From Mesotaenium endlicherianum (lineage: Eukaryota; Streptophyta; Zygnematophyceae; Zygnematales; Mesotaeniaceae): a stretch of DNA of 64,000 bases. The notes below the pieces were generated by a model that made no database searches, had not been told where the DNA came from, and saw only the letters and a list, made by a program, of their open reading frames with translations. The stretch is from NCBI GenBank assembly GCA_009602735.1, contig WELA01003924.1, forward strand, positions 1 to 64,000, written 5' to 3'. This document shows, piece by piece, positions 43,884-55,303 of this stretch. Position 1 is the first letter of the stretch. Each line of letters starts with the position of its first letter. The translations under genes and the position numbers were made by a program.

Positions 43884-44935
43884 GTTGAGGGCGCGGCCCA
43901 CATGGCACTTGCAGTCGTCAACATCTGGCTGGGCGCACCCGCTCTCGTCTTCCTTCAGTCGGCCATCCTCCCAGCTGATCGCCTCACACGCGACTGCATT
44001 CAGCATCGCTCCCGCCGCTACGCCTGGTGCAACAACCTCCTGCTGCGGCTTCTTCATGGCGCCTCAAAGATCGTCCCACCGCCAGCCGACCGCGCACATC
44101 TCGTCCAGCGCACGCACAAGCAGCAGGGCCACTTTGGGGTCTGGCGCACCTACTGCCTGCTTCAGACATCCTATTGGTGGCCGAACATGCACACCGACAC
44201 TCAATGTTGGGTGCGTCAGTGCGCTATTTGCGATCGCGTTCTCGCCAGGTTCACCGCTAGGGAAGTCCGTCTCCACCTCCTTCCAATACATGGTCTTTTT
44301 TATTGCTGGTCGTTGGATTTGGCCGGCTAACTCTCGTTGTCTAATCGCCGCCATCGTCGAACACTTCTCTAAGTGGGTAGAGCTGGTTCCACTTCCGTCT
44401 AAGTCTAGCGCCCTTATCGCAAGTGTTTTCTTCGAGCGTGTGCTAGTCCGCTACGGGGCCTGCGAAGAAGTCCTAACTGATCAGGGCTCCGAATTCCAGT
44501 GACATTTCCCGGCCCTTTTAGCGCGCTCCTATATAGACCACCGCCTCATGTCGCGTGATCACCCGCAAGCGAATGGCCTCGGTGAACGCATCGTTCAAAC
44601 CGTTAAGCGCAGCTTACGAAAGCATAGTTTGCAGGCCAATATTGCAGATTGGGACTTAGTCTTGCCGTGGCTGCAGATGGGTTATAACTTCAGCCGTCAG
44701 GCCTCCTTGCGGGCCTTCTCTCTCTACTTCTTACTCTATGGTTGCAAGCCGGTCCTTCCCTGTGCTTTGCAGCCTAGGATCGATACACCCCTCTCCTTGG
44801 ATGACTTGTACGCCTGGCAAGCCGAGATCCAGGCACGCGCTACCTTGTTCCAACGCATCATGCCCATGGCCCTGGGCAATCTACGCATCGCGCAGCATCG
44901 TGATACGTTGCGTTACGCACGCACACGCAGCGGTT
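43884..44935 (+). pseudogene. E integrase region
   Basis: Integrase zinc region (THKQQGHFGVWRTYCLL ... CWVRQCAICDR) and catalytic core: SLDLAG (first Asp), EEVLTDQGSEFQ (second Asp), HPQANGLGERIVQTVKRSL (Glu). Then LPWLQMGYNFSRQASL and the tail that leads into the PHD finger. Inserts element DNA in the genome. Broken. Confidence 0.7.
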
Positions 44936-44937
44936 CT

Positions 44938-45062
44938 CTACCAACTGCCCTTCTAAGATGCTCCTTTGTGACTCCTGCAACTCCGACTACCATCTCTATT
45001 GTTTGACCCCACCACTTACGCACGCTCTAGCAGACGCCTGGTTTTGCCCAAAATGCAACTGA
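44938..45062 (+). pseudogene. E C-terminal PHD finger
   Basis: STNCPSKMLLCDSCNSDYHL, then YCLTPPLTHALADAWFCPKC and Asn before a stop: the second half of a PHD finger (CDSC, H, C, C-x2-C), in the same place as the PHD finger of element F. Likely a chromatin reader at the integrase C terminus. Confidence 0.6.
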
Positions 45063-45090
45063 GGTACTCCTCAGCTGGGGGGGGGTAAAT

Positions 45091-47290
45091 TGGACCTTTA
45101 CTCTTGTGGGTTGCCCTGTGGTGGCATCTCAGTCGTGGCAGGTCCATCGAGAGGCTGCTATCAAGCTGGCCCGCTTACTCAGCGTGGCTTGACTCGTCCA
45201 TCATTGAATCAGTTTCCTTGACTTGGCAGTTGCTGGCATGGACCATTTTACAAGTCTTTGTGAAGTCAACTTTGCGGCTAACCTGGCTTTCGAATTCCCA
45301 CCTATTCACTGAGTGTGGCTTTTGTCTTGTCGCAGTCACCTCGACGTGTGAATTTGACCTAGACTGACTTGCACAATTCAGCAATCTGGTCGGTGAGTCA
45401 ACGCTGACTTTTTGTATCCGTGGCGCCGTGACCTGCGCCTTTCGTGCTGGGCCGTCCAACTGGTAGCAGTCGCGACATAAGTCGGTAATAACAAAGTATT
45501 TTTCCCTTTAATATGGCGCCAGAAATCATTGAGAAGGATTTTGGCGGACCCACTTGCAAGTTTGTTGGGAAAAAAAAGTACTTTGGAGAACAGTTCGCGC
45601 CCCATGGCATCAGTATGTTCGTTTGCCAACGCGCTTGTCTTCGGCCGGCAAGCATGATCAGCGGCCTCCCAAATCCTGCTATTCACGACAGTTTGTGGCG
45701 CATGTGAAGTGGATGTCAACATCTGAATTAATTTCTTCGAATGATCGAGTTTTGTGTAGTTTGTGTTGCTAATGATAATGATGAAGGTCAGCATTCCGAT
45801 GGTGCAGTCAGGTGCAGTCGCGTCAGAATGGAGTCCAATAGGATGCCAGTCGAGCATTTAGAGAAATTTTAGTCGGTGCTAGTATGCGAATCCCAGCAAA
45901 TCTGGTCAATAGAAGCTGATAGAAGCCCTTCAAGTTGAACTAATACTGACTTTGAAGTTTGCACCCACGATTTTTGACGAGTTGGAGTCGTGAACACGAC
46001 GTTAGCAGTGCAGTAGTGACGGAGTGGTATCTTTTCGGCAGCTTTCGGTTCCTCTTCGTACTTTGTTTTGTCGTTTCAAGAGCCAAAGTGTTTCCCTTGT
46101 GTCCAAATTCTTATTGCTAGCCTTGAGGGAGGGGTCCCGGATGCGATCGGAGAACTTGGTCCTCCCACAGCCCAGTTACCAAAGTTGAAAGAAGTACCCT
46201 CGCCACAATAGCTTATTGTTAGCCCGGTCTGGGGCGATGTAGCCTGCATAGGTTATTTTAACTCCACATGTAAAACAAAGGAAGTCGGTGCTCGTCTGCC
46301 TTTATTTGGTTTGCATATCGGTCGGCACTATGGGCATAGAAACACATTTGTACTCCTTAGATGTAGTCCAATAAAGCAAATTGCAGTTGACCTGATTTAC
46401 CGAAAGGTCGAACCGATGGAAGCATGGAAGCATGCGAAAGATCTTTGCTCAAGATTCTATAAACTTCAAGTAGTCTCATGTCAGTCTCGAGTCTCGACTA
46501 AGTCGACTCTCGAGTCTCATGTAGCCTATCGCAGCCTATCGGCCTATTTCCTCCGCGGTTCTGACAGTTACACGTATGTGCCTTGTTGTACGTAGTAGAA
46601 AACACCTACAATGACCGGGTAAGACCAGGTAAGACAAGGATCTGGTCCAATCCTCTGCCTACTAATGTTGTCAATTGTTTCGGGTGCCCGAAGAAAAAGT
46701 TACGGTATTGTCCTCCCTCGAAACAGTTCATAGCTAGTTACTATTCGTATAGCTAGTGGTAATATTTGGCTTTTGAATCTGCTCAAAACTCTCCGACTGT
46801 TGTTTATTGCGATCTTGCCTTTCAATCTGCACAGTACGTGCTTACTGCAGAGCGTGCTGGATGATCAGATGCCAGAGGCGTATTGACTGGCATGCTTCCA
46901 GTTAACACTATATGGTTGAGGGGGGCGGTTTGCAGAATAAGTCACGAATATTTAGGCAAGTTCGCCCGTGAGATATATATGTGATATTCCTGCCCTGTAT
47001 TTCTTGAAAAGTTTCTGCTTCGGCCTAGACGACTGTTATTTGTATGTATTTTCATATATAACAATACCAACGGGACAATGATTTCCACATACCCGGAGCT
47101 TTGAGGTGCAAACAACCTTCAAAACCTTTCGTTGTTGAAACGATTAAATTATTCGCGCTAGCATGTCATATCCGCCAAGCACGTCCAGCTGCGTGCAGTT
47201 TCTGCCCTCGCGTCCTCGAGACGCGCCTTTGCCAGTTCTGAGTTGATAGTGGTTTACAGGCTTGCACTGGGCTTGCGCAGCATTGCAGCA
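45091..47290. other. Start of E 3' LTR, then upstream region of the oxidase gene
   Basis: TGGACCTTTACTC follows the G9 tract and begins E's 3' LTR. The right end cannot be placed without a second copy. From roughly 46 kb the sequence is the 5' flank of the oxidase gene, with no further gene recognised. Confidence 0.45.
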
Positions 47291-47296
47291 AACTCG

Positions 47297-47303
47297 TATA
47301 TAG
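47297..47303 (+). promoter_or_regulatory. Likely TATA box of the oxidase gene
   Basis: TATATAG 77 bases before the ATG, giving room for a transcription start about 30 bp downstream and a short leader of about 50 bases. No other TATA-like word is closer. Confidence 0.5.
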
Positions 47304-47379
47304 TAAAGTCCGTCTCCGGTAGTCTGAGGAAACTGAGAAAATTTGCGCTGCTGGAAGCGCTCTTCTTCTACGTGTTGCA

Positions 47380-50300
47380 ATGGCGGGTACCTTCGCTCTC
47401 TGCGTTGTAGTGGCGGCTTCCCTTGCCTCCTACGTCCTGGCTCAGCCTCAGTTCCCTGATGAGGCCTCTGGGTTGCCTCACTACCACCTTGTCGCCACAC
47501 AGAGTGTGACGACTGGTTACAAGAGCCCTTATGGAGGAGATGAAATTTACGGATTGAACGTAGGCAAGAACACCATTGGAGGCGACATCTACGAATACAA
47601 CTGGACCGTGTCATGGCTGGTCAGTCCCCCAATTTGGACATTTAAGTTTTGGTGCTGAAATTTCATGGAAGCGGAGTGGCAGAGTGTTTCGTTCGAGTAC
47701 CTGATGGATATTGTTGTCATGGGGGGTTCTTGTGGGGCTCTTGTCTCAGCTCGCCTGCACTCTTGGTTATTGATGAACTTGTTTGAGCATTGGCGCAGAT
47801 TATGTACCCCGATTGCGTAGCGCGTCGCATTGTAGCTGTGAACAAGCAGTACCCAGGTCCGACAGTCCGCATCTCGACTGGAGACTCTGTCCGTATCCAT
47901 GTTGACAACAAGATGCCCTCTGAGGTATTTCACCTTTCTTCCAGGACCCTTTTTCATCTGGTGTTGCTACCTCGTGGCCGTTCCTACCATTTACATGGAA
48001 GTGTCACTTCTCCGCTGGCAGCAATCATTATCAGCTACAGCTGGACTATGTAGTGGATGTAGTTCATTTTTCTCAATGAGAATCTAATTGGTTCAGGTCA
48101 CTTCCACGAAACTGTTAACATCTTTTGTGGCAACGTTAATGGCAGGGTGTTACCATGCACTGGCACGGAATTAGGCAGCTTGGACAGCCGTGGCAGGATG
48201 GTGCTGCATACATCAACCAGGTAATTACCGATACAGGTGTCATGGTAGTAGTAGTTTGGTATAACCTTCTTGTGTTGTGATATACACTTGCTTGTGTTAT
48301 GGGTCTTGTTGTACTGAGGTGTTGTTTTTATCCTTGCAGTGCCCCATTCAACCCGAGGCTTCATGGACCTACGAATTCTCTGTCCCTGAGCAGCATGGTA
48401 TGTTTGCCTCTGATTTCCCTATACTTGCACCACACAATTGTGCGTTCTTTTGTTTTGCATGTGGCAAGATTTCTGTGCCTCAAAACCACTGTGCTGAGGA
48501 ATTTAGTTTTTAAACTATTGCTTATGACTGAATGTCTGCTTACAGGAACCTTCTGGTACCACTCTCATCTGGGTCTTGAGAAGGGGGCTGGTTCCTTGGG
48601 ACTTTTCATTGTCGACCCGGTTGAGCCCCCTCCCTTCCAAGTTGGCCAGGACTTGCCATTCCTGATCTCTGATTGGTAAGCAACCTGTCCGCTTGTTGTA
48701 TCGGCAATTGTTTAATGTGTTCGCGAGCTCCCTATGCATTGAAATTTCCTTCTGAGCACCTCGACATTGGATGTTGGTCTGTGATTAAATCTGGTTGTCT
48801 GCTGTGTTGTGGAGTTTGGTGCTGGCCTCATTCTTGCTACCCTGTCCTTTGCAGGCTTCACATAGATGAGACCTACAACGCAGCTACTTTGGCTCTCTCA
48901 GCCAACTCCCTGTTGCTCAACGGGAGAGGCTTTTATCCCTGCAAGGAGGGTGCCAGCAACCTTGACTCGTACACTGACTGCAGGCCCAATAACTATGCTT
49001 GTGGCAACACAACCATGCGCGTGAAGGTGAGCTTCTTATCCCCTTTGGCTAGTATGCCAGCTTGTCTCTCTTCTTACATCTCTTTAGTGTTAGCCCCGTT
49101 CTGAATCAAGTGATACTTGGATATGCTGTCTGCAGCCCGGAAAGAAGTACCTCCTCCGCGTTGTGAACACCGGGTCCGGAGAGTACATCGTGGTCCAGTT
49201 CCAGTCCCATAACTTGACAGTCGTCCTGGCCGATGGCGGTTACACCAGTAAGTGCTGCTTCAGCTCAATTTGAGGATATGCAATATTTGCCCAGCTTTAA
49301 GCAGGACAGGAGAATATGGAGGACACGGAGATACTGATGAATTTTTTCCAACATTTGTGCAGAGCAAATCGTGGTGGACAAGCTGTACGTTGCCCCTGGC
49401 CAGGCCTACGGTGTGATCCTGAAGACTAACCAGAAGCCGTACGCTTATTGGATTGCCCTCACCACTGTCTTCAGCCCCACCCCCACATGCTACCTCTCCA
49501 CCAAGACCGACCAATGTGAGTCCTAATATCCTTTCTTCTCTTACTCAAGTTATATTTGGGAGATCCAAGCTGGGGTTCCGAGCTGACCTTTTATTTTCAT
49601 TATGCAGGCCCCAAGCTGGTCGCCACCCTCTTCTATATGAACTCTCCTGTGGGCAAATTCGTGGGCGAGCCCCCCTTCAACAGCCCCTTCACCCAGTACT
49701 ACGACGCCCTGGAGCCAGTCATTGCCTTTGACAAGAGCATCCAGATGCACAAGAAGTACATTGAGCCCCTTCCGGCTATCACTCGCACTATCAAGCTGGG
49801 TCAGGCCGCCGGCTGGGATGGATTTGTTCCCATGTGAGAATTCTCTTTCACTTGAAGCTCCATTCATACCGGTCTATCAATCTTGTAAACCATACTTGTG
49901 CTTCTGTCCGTTGTTACTCGACACACAGCCTGATGTATGTGTTCTTGTGTTGCAGCTTTGACTTGAACCGCATCCAGGGTATCAGCGCTCCCACCCCCGT
50001 CCTGCACGCGCAGTACTTCGGTGTCGACCTCGAGACCGACACCACTGCCAAGGATGACTACGATCCTGCTGACCCTTTCACCTACTCCATTGTGGGCAAG
50101 AATGGCACCAAGGGTACCCCTATCTACGACATCAAGAAGGACGAGTATGTGTTCAAGCCGATCTCCACGAACAGTGCGATCAGATAGCACTTGACAAAAG
50201 ATAGTAGGAACGGTCTTGTCTGTGCAAGGAATGATGCCAATGCTGACGTCAGTTTATGCTTTTTGTTGTGTGCAGTGGAGTGTTCATTATCTTCCAGAAC

Positions 50301-50918
50301 TCCATGATCAATGTGACCAACTTCCCTGACCCCATGATCACATCCGACCCCAAGGTCAACTACACCGGTCTCTACGCGTCACTCCTGGTCACCTCCATCT
50401 CCCACTCGTGGCATCTGCACGGCCATGATTTCTGGGTTCTGGGCGAGGGCCTTGGCATTTACAACAATGCCACTGACTTCCCCAAGCTGAACACGAAAAA
50501 CCCTATCAAGCGCAACGTCACTCCCCAGGTTCCCCTGGGATGGACTGCCATTCTCTGGAAGGCTGACAACCCTGGTGCCTGGATTGCGCATTGCCATTTC
50601 GACCAGCATCTGGCAGCAGGCATGTTTGTTGTCTTCATGGTTGACAAGGAGAACATCCCCCCACCTCCGACCAACCTTGATGTAAGCTGGCCAAATCCAC
50701 CATTTGCCCGTAACATCTGAAGCTGGCCATATCCAACAAAACCCGAAGTGTCTTTCATTTGTTGCAGACCATGTTTAAGTTGAGAATATCTCAATTTCTT
50801 TTCAGTTGAATCCATGGTTGCTGATCATATCCTTCCTCTGATCTTGCAGATGTGCGGAAAGGTCAAGAACTACAAGGTGCCCGGTGTCACCTACCTCGAT
50901 GCCCCTGCTAAGGTCTAG
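47380..50918 (+). CDS. Ascorbate-oxidase-type multicopper oxidase, 12 exons
   Basis: Secreted blue copper oxidase, probably L-ascorbate oxidase (ascorbate plus O2 to monodehydroascorbate and water) of the cell wall space. Exons: 47380-47619, 47799-47924, 48146-48220, 48340-48397, 48546-48675, 48855-49026, 49136-49247, 49363-49515, 49608-49833, 49956-50144, 50276-50681, 50850-50918. All introns are GT-AG with phases that fit, giving 651 residues (plant ascorbate oxidases are about 550-580). A signal peptide ends near LAQPQ (about residue 22). Copper ligands: HWHG (127-130), HSH (172-174), HSWHLHGH (537-544), HCHFDQHLAAGM (599-610, with the type 1 Cys, His and Met). LLNGRG and several N-glycosylation sites are present. 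The exon 10 donor GTATGT gives IYDIKKDDGVFIIFQN, which lines up gap-free with plant ascorbate oxidase. Laccase is the alternative. This is the only intact host gene seen. Confidence 0.9.
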
Positions 50919-52918
50919 ATGCGTCACATGAAAACTCTTACCTAAATGGACTTTCTTGGACAGGAAAAATAATTAAGTATTTATCAAGCAAGAGACCTTT
51001 TAATACTAGGAGTAGGGGAAGTTGGGATGCTCAAAGTTTATTCAGAGTAAGTATCAAAAATTTATTAAGAGGCTCTCTGGGAATAGCTGGAAAGGGCATT
51101 ATTTAGAAATGTCCTTTCCAGTGACTCCCTGTCGAATGGTAAATGAACATTTTCTTTGTTTCATAGTAGTTGTATCCTGGAAATTACTGACTGATCAGAT
51201 AAGCTTTAGGAAGCTGAAGCAAAGATGTGACTCTTAGTGCACAAACATGAAAGTGATGTTTCACATTCTATTGAGCAGTCGTTGATACAGTTGGCCTTGT
51301 ACCTGAAAATGCTCTCCCATGGCTTCATGTTTGGTCTCATGTTCGTTCATCACTCCCATGTAGAATTTCGGTATGGCTCCCACAGTGACAACAAATCGGT
51401 ATGGCTTCCTTCCTGCTTGTCACCTGAAGAATATATCCGTATCTCGTACTATTCTTTCCTCACAGACACTCACTTGTACAATTATTCCAGGACCTAAGGA
51501 TGATTGGGTCCTAGTGTTGTAACATACCACATTTAACACCTCTCAGCCTTGCACAATTTAGAGCCTACTAAAAGTCTACCCCCTTTGTCATCGTGACATT
51601 AACTACTGTACCTCTCAAGCAACGGTTGACACGTACAGTCAGAGTTTGTCGCGTTTAGGTTGGACAAATGCAAGACTTGATGTAACATGTCATGATTTAT
51701 CTACAATAGGAAGTGTAATGACTAGGTCATTTGCATCATAATTTTTAAACTGCAAATATGTACACTTGTAAGCAACCATGGGCAGTAGATAGAGCCTTTA
51801 CACTCGCTTCTGTTGATCAGATTGTGAGCAACTCAAAATTTCCCTCAGGAAGTCACCCATAACAGAGACGACATTACAAACCATCGAATGCAACAACGGC
51901 GCTCGTTGGTGCCTAACTGCAGGGATTACAAAAGACAAGGACAAGCTAGACGAAGCTTGCCATGGCTGCCACTAACAAACAGCATGTGCAAAAGAAGAGG
52001 GAGGTCACAACTCACATGGGTCGGCCGAGGTTTGCTGCTGCTTTGGCCCGCATGATGCACACCCTCTTTCAACCTGTCCTTGCCCCTGCTCACCTAGCCC
52101 AACCCTTTCCCTCTCATCGAAATCATCCAGCCATGGCAGCCAGCCACAGCGGCCCCATGCCAAGCCCCATCCCCCATCGCTCCCACTTTTCTTTGCGAAA
52201 AAGTACGCTGTCATTACGCCCACTCCCGGCAGCGACCTCGTTCACAAACTCCAGTGGAGGCGAGGGGAGATGAATCCTTGCAAAAATCTGCCGCTGTCGC
52301 TCACTATGTCATACCAATGTGATATGTCTGACACAAAGAGAGAAAAAGACTACACAATGCACTTCAAATTTATGAGGTGCGTGCCATGGCGTGGCCAGTT
52401 GAACCTCCTCCAAAGCTCCAACCTCAAACCAAAGAGCCAATGGCGACCCGTATCCGGGTGAATAAATGGCCAGAAATAGTGTACAACATGCACAACGCCG
52501 TATTATGGAGGGAGCAACAATACGCACCGTGAAAGATGTGCAAGTCACAAAACGGCCCAAAAGCAATTGACTCAAATAGCGATGGCGAATGATCCCGAGT
52601 CAACGTGGTGGGCTACAAATTGGACTAACTATGTCCATAGCAAAATTCCATATAAGACAGCATCCTAGAGATTTGTTGTTATATATGTTGATATTTTTGT
52701 GCACTTGAACGGTCTGCCAAAGTTGCAAGTTTCTGGACATCACCAAAAAGTCTCAACTTCTTCACGATCTTTTTGCTTCCTGAGGGTAGATGCAGAGAAT
52801 CACTTCATTGAAGAAAGTAGAGACCACTCCATATTGTCATACACTTGCTGTCTTCTGTTGTAATGACGTTCAATTTCATGGCTAACTACCATAATGCAAT
52901 AAAATATCCAAGAAGCCA
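50919..52918. other. 3' flank of the oxidase gene and intergenic DNA
   Basis: The 3' untranslated region follows the TAG at 50916-50918; no canonical AATAAA is close. An open frame of 103 codons at 51962-52273 (plus) has no recognisable domain and is Pro/Ser/His-rich, so it is not called. Ends where truncated element B2 begins. Confidence 0.5.
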
Positions 52919-54571
52919 TCTCTCTTTCAAGAAGCTACCACTTGTGTTCAAGATCCTTGTCTTGAATAGATAAAGTATTATATTTTACTAAGTACTTTAT
53001 CTATCTGTTTCACTACAGTGGTATCGGAGCTAGGCACTTTGGTAGGACAAGAAGATGGCCGATCCTCAAGACCAACAGCAAGCTTTTGAAGGAAGCACTT
53101 CATCTCCAAGAGACCCTCCTCCAGCGGCGCCCGGAGGGCACACTCAAGAAAATCTGTAACAACAAGAAGCACCACAAGGAGGAGCACCGTCAAATCCCAT
53201 GGCAGCCGCTATAGCAAAGTTGACCCCACCACAAGGAGTTCTCGCAAATGAGTGGGCAGCCTTCCTAATGACCGTCCACAACCAAGTGGGTTGGCCACCT
53301 ATGAAGCAACCGTGCAAGCGCCACGAGAAGCTATAGCTGCCATGGTTGCCCCTATTGCGAGCAACGCTCAAATTTCAGCCCTGGCTCAAGCGCCTCCACA
53401 AGAGCCTATGAGAGCAAGGAAACTCATCAAGTCCGGCAAACCCGACACTTTAAACCCCAGGAAAGGAGCCAACCTGCACCAATGGCTCTACCAAGTGGAG
53501 ACGTACCTCGCATTCCTTGAAGTACTCGAGGAGGACTACGTTCCCTTTGCCATTACCTTACTTAGAGGAGCAGCAACATCATGGTGGCGTAACTATCAAG
53601 CGGCAATATATCAAGCTATGGCGCACCCCGTGCTTGGCCAAGAGCCCCCACCATCATATGCAAGATGGGCAGATTTTCGTGAGGCCCTCAAGAAGCAATT
53701 CATGCCCATCAATGCGGAGAAGATTGCCCGAGGAAAGCTCCACCACCTCAAGCAAACGACGTTTGTTCAAGAGTATACATCCAGATTTCACGCCCTCACT
53801 CTTGAGATCCCGAACATGTCTCTCGAGGAGAAGATTGATCGCTACATCTTTGGCCTCAAGCCCAAGGTGGCAAAGGAAGTGGAATTACGCGACCTGACGA
53901 ACTTCTCAAAGATCATTGAAGTGGCGCAAAAGGGCAGATACCTTGGATTTCAAGCATTCATTGCCTTCATCTTCACGGGCACGGGCGACGCGGGTGTACG
54001 CAGCCCCTTCCACATCCGAATCTGAACCCACACCCATGGAAATTGGAGTAATTAAAAAGGACCCCGCGGCTGCCCAGAAGACCCTCCAATGACACTTATG
54101 ATGCAGGAAACCAACAAGGAGTGAAAGCAAGACTCTCCCCGGCTGAAAAAGAAGCTCTTATGACGGCTAAACTATGCTTTTATGTTAAGGAAAAGGGCCA
54201 TTGTCCACTCTCATGCCCCAAAAAGTTGTCGAAAAACGGGCAGCGCCGGTAGGCCAGGAGCCTACCACCCCAAGACCCAATTCACGAGAAAACAACAAGC
54301 CAAGTGAGGTAGAGACCCCCGTTGAAGACCACATTCCAGCCCCAATGAGTTTGAGAGGTTACCTTGGAGGAGAGAAGGTCCACATCTTGGTGGATAGCGG
54401 AGCTCAAGGCAACTTCATCGCTGCAGATTTTGCCACCAAGCACGGCATTACTACGCGAACTCTTGACCACGACGAGGAGATTATGATGCCTGACGGATTC
54501 TCCTATACTACCCCTTCCAAGAAAATGTACCCCTTGGCACTCTCTATCAAGTCCTTCAAGGATAGAGTAGT
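52919..54571 (+). mobile_element. Chromovirus family B, copy B2 (left part)
   Basis: Carries the last 99 bp of the family B LTR (52919-53017), the primer site (53019-53030), gag with the same domain as B1, and the protease start ([11 protein letters not shown]). At 54571 it is interrupted by A4; the rest would lie right of the window. Broken: its 5' end is truncated and there are a few other breaks. Confidence 0.85.
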
Positions 54572-55303
54572 TGTAATGAATCAGGATACTGGTTGACATA
54601 ATATTCATTTAAATAATATAGTTAAATAAGTTCAACCTGCTGAACTCTCGTTAACAATCAGTCTGCTGGACTTATTACTTAATATCAGTTTAATGACTCA
54701 GGCCGGAAGTAGCAGGCTGAGGTCACCTTAAGTCAGCTTGCTGACACATTCTTTGACAGCCAGCTGACTCCCGTACTCGATAGCAGCGAACTGCCTCGAT
54801 ATGCATCTAAGTGTGGTATGCTAGATGAATGGCCAGATGACATCCCTATGATGGATGGCGATTCGGGATGATGGGAGATGGCGGGGAATTCGGTTAACCG
54901 AGGTCCTACCAACGTGGTTAACTCCCGGGTAGGCGGTACCATCGCACTGACCGTTGAACACCGTTGAACAGTAAACTCATTCCATGTACATATGCTAGGC
55001 ATTGCTCTCGAGTTCGGCATTCGAAAACAAGGCCAACTCTCTTGTACAGCTTACTGAGAGCAATCTGAATCCAAGGCGAGAAGCCATTGATACGCACTGT
55101 CTTCTAACCTTGCTTATGTATGAGTTTACTGATTTGCATTATTGATGCTAGTTTACTCACATTTGACTTACGAGTATTATTCACGGCTAGTGTGTTGTCC
55201 TTTGCCGTTAAACCAGTTAACGGAAAATACCATAAAGATTACTTGCTGATATAAAGATCTTCATTAATTGTTAATCGCCTATTTGGTAAGTCGATTCATT
55301 TCA
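54572..55303 (+). repeat. 5' LTR of copy A4
   Basis: 732 bp, TGTAATGAATC...GATTCATTTCA, followed by one base and TGGTATCGGAGC. Confidence 0.88.

Larger units (their letters stand above)
34440..45090 (+). mobile_element. Ty3/Gypsy-type element E with DNA methyltransferase and PHD finger
   Basis: Plus-strand retroelement interior. In order: gag-like and Ala/Pro-rich region (34.4-36.14 kb), protease (36.24-36.59), C5 cytosine methyltransferase (36.87-37.83), reverse transcriptase (38.1-38.3 and 39.2-39.9), RNase H (39.95-40.58), integrase (43.9-44.9), PHD finger (44.94-45.06), G-rich tract (45077-45085), then the start of a 3' LTR (TGGACC, 45091). It contains two later insertions: an inverted-repeat element (38340-39212) and family A copy A3 (40580-43878). 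Broken, with several further breaks; the left LTR was not found. Confidence 0.75.

Noticed and set aside
46480-46530. CTCGAGTCTC-type repeated words as a palindromic regulatory site
   Set aside because: Only short direct and partly inverted words, with no clear symmetric element and no link to the promoter.
50145-50188. Extending oxidase exon 10 through VFKPISTNSAIR to the next stop
   Set aside because: The GTATGT donor at 50145 keeps phase with exon 11 and gives a gap-free match to plant ascorbate oxidase.
51962-52273. 103-codon open frame right of the oxidase gene
   Set aside because: No domain, low-complexity Pro/Ser/His composition, no splice or promoter support, and an overlapping frame on the other strand.
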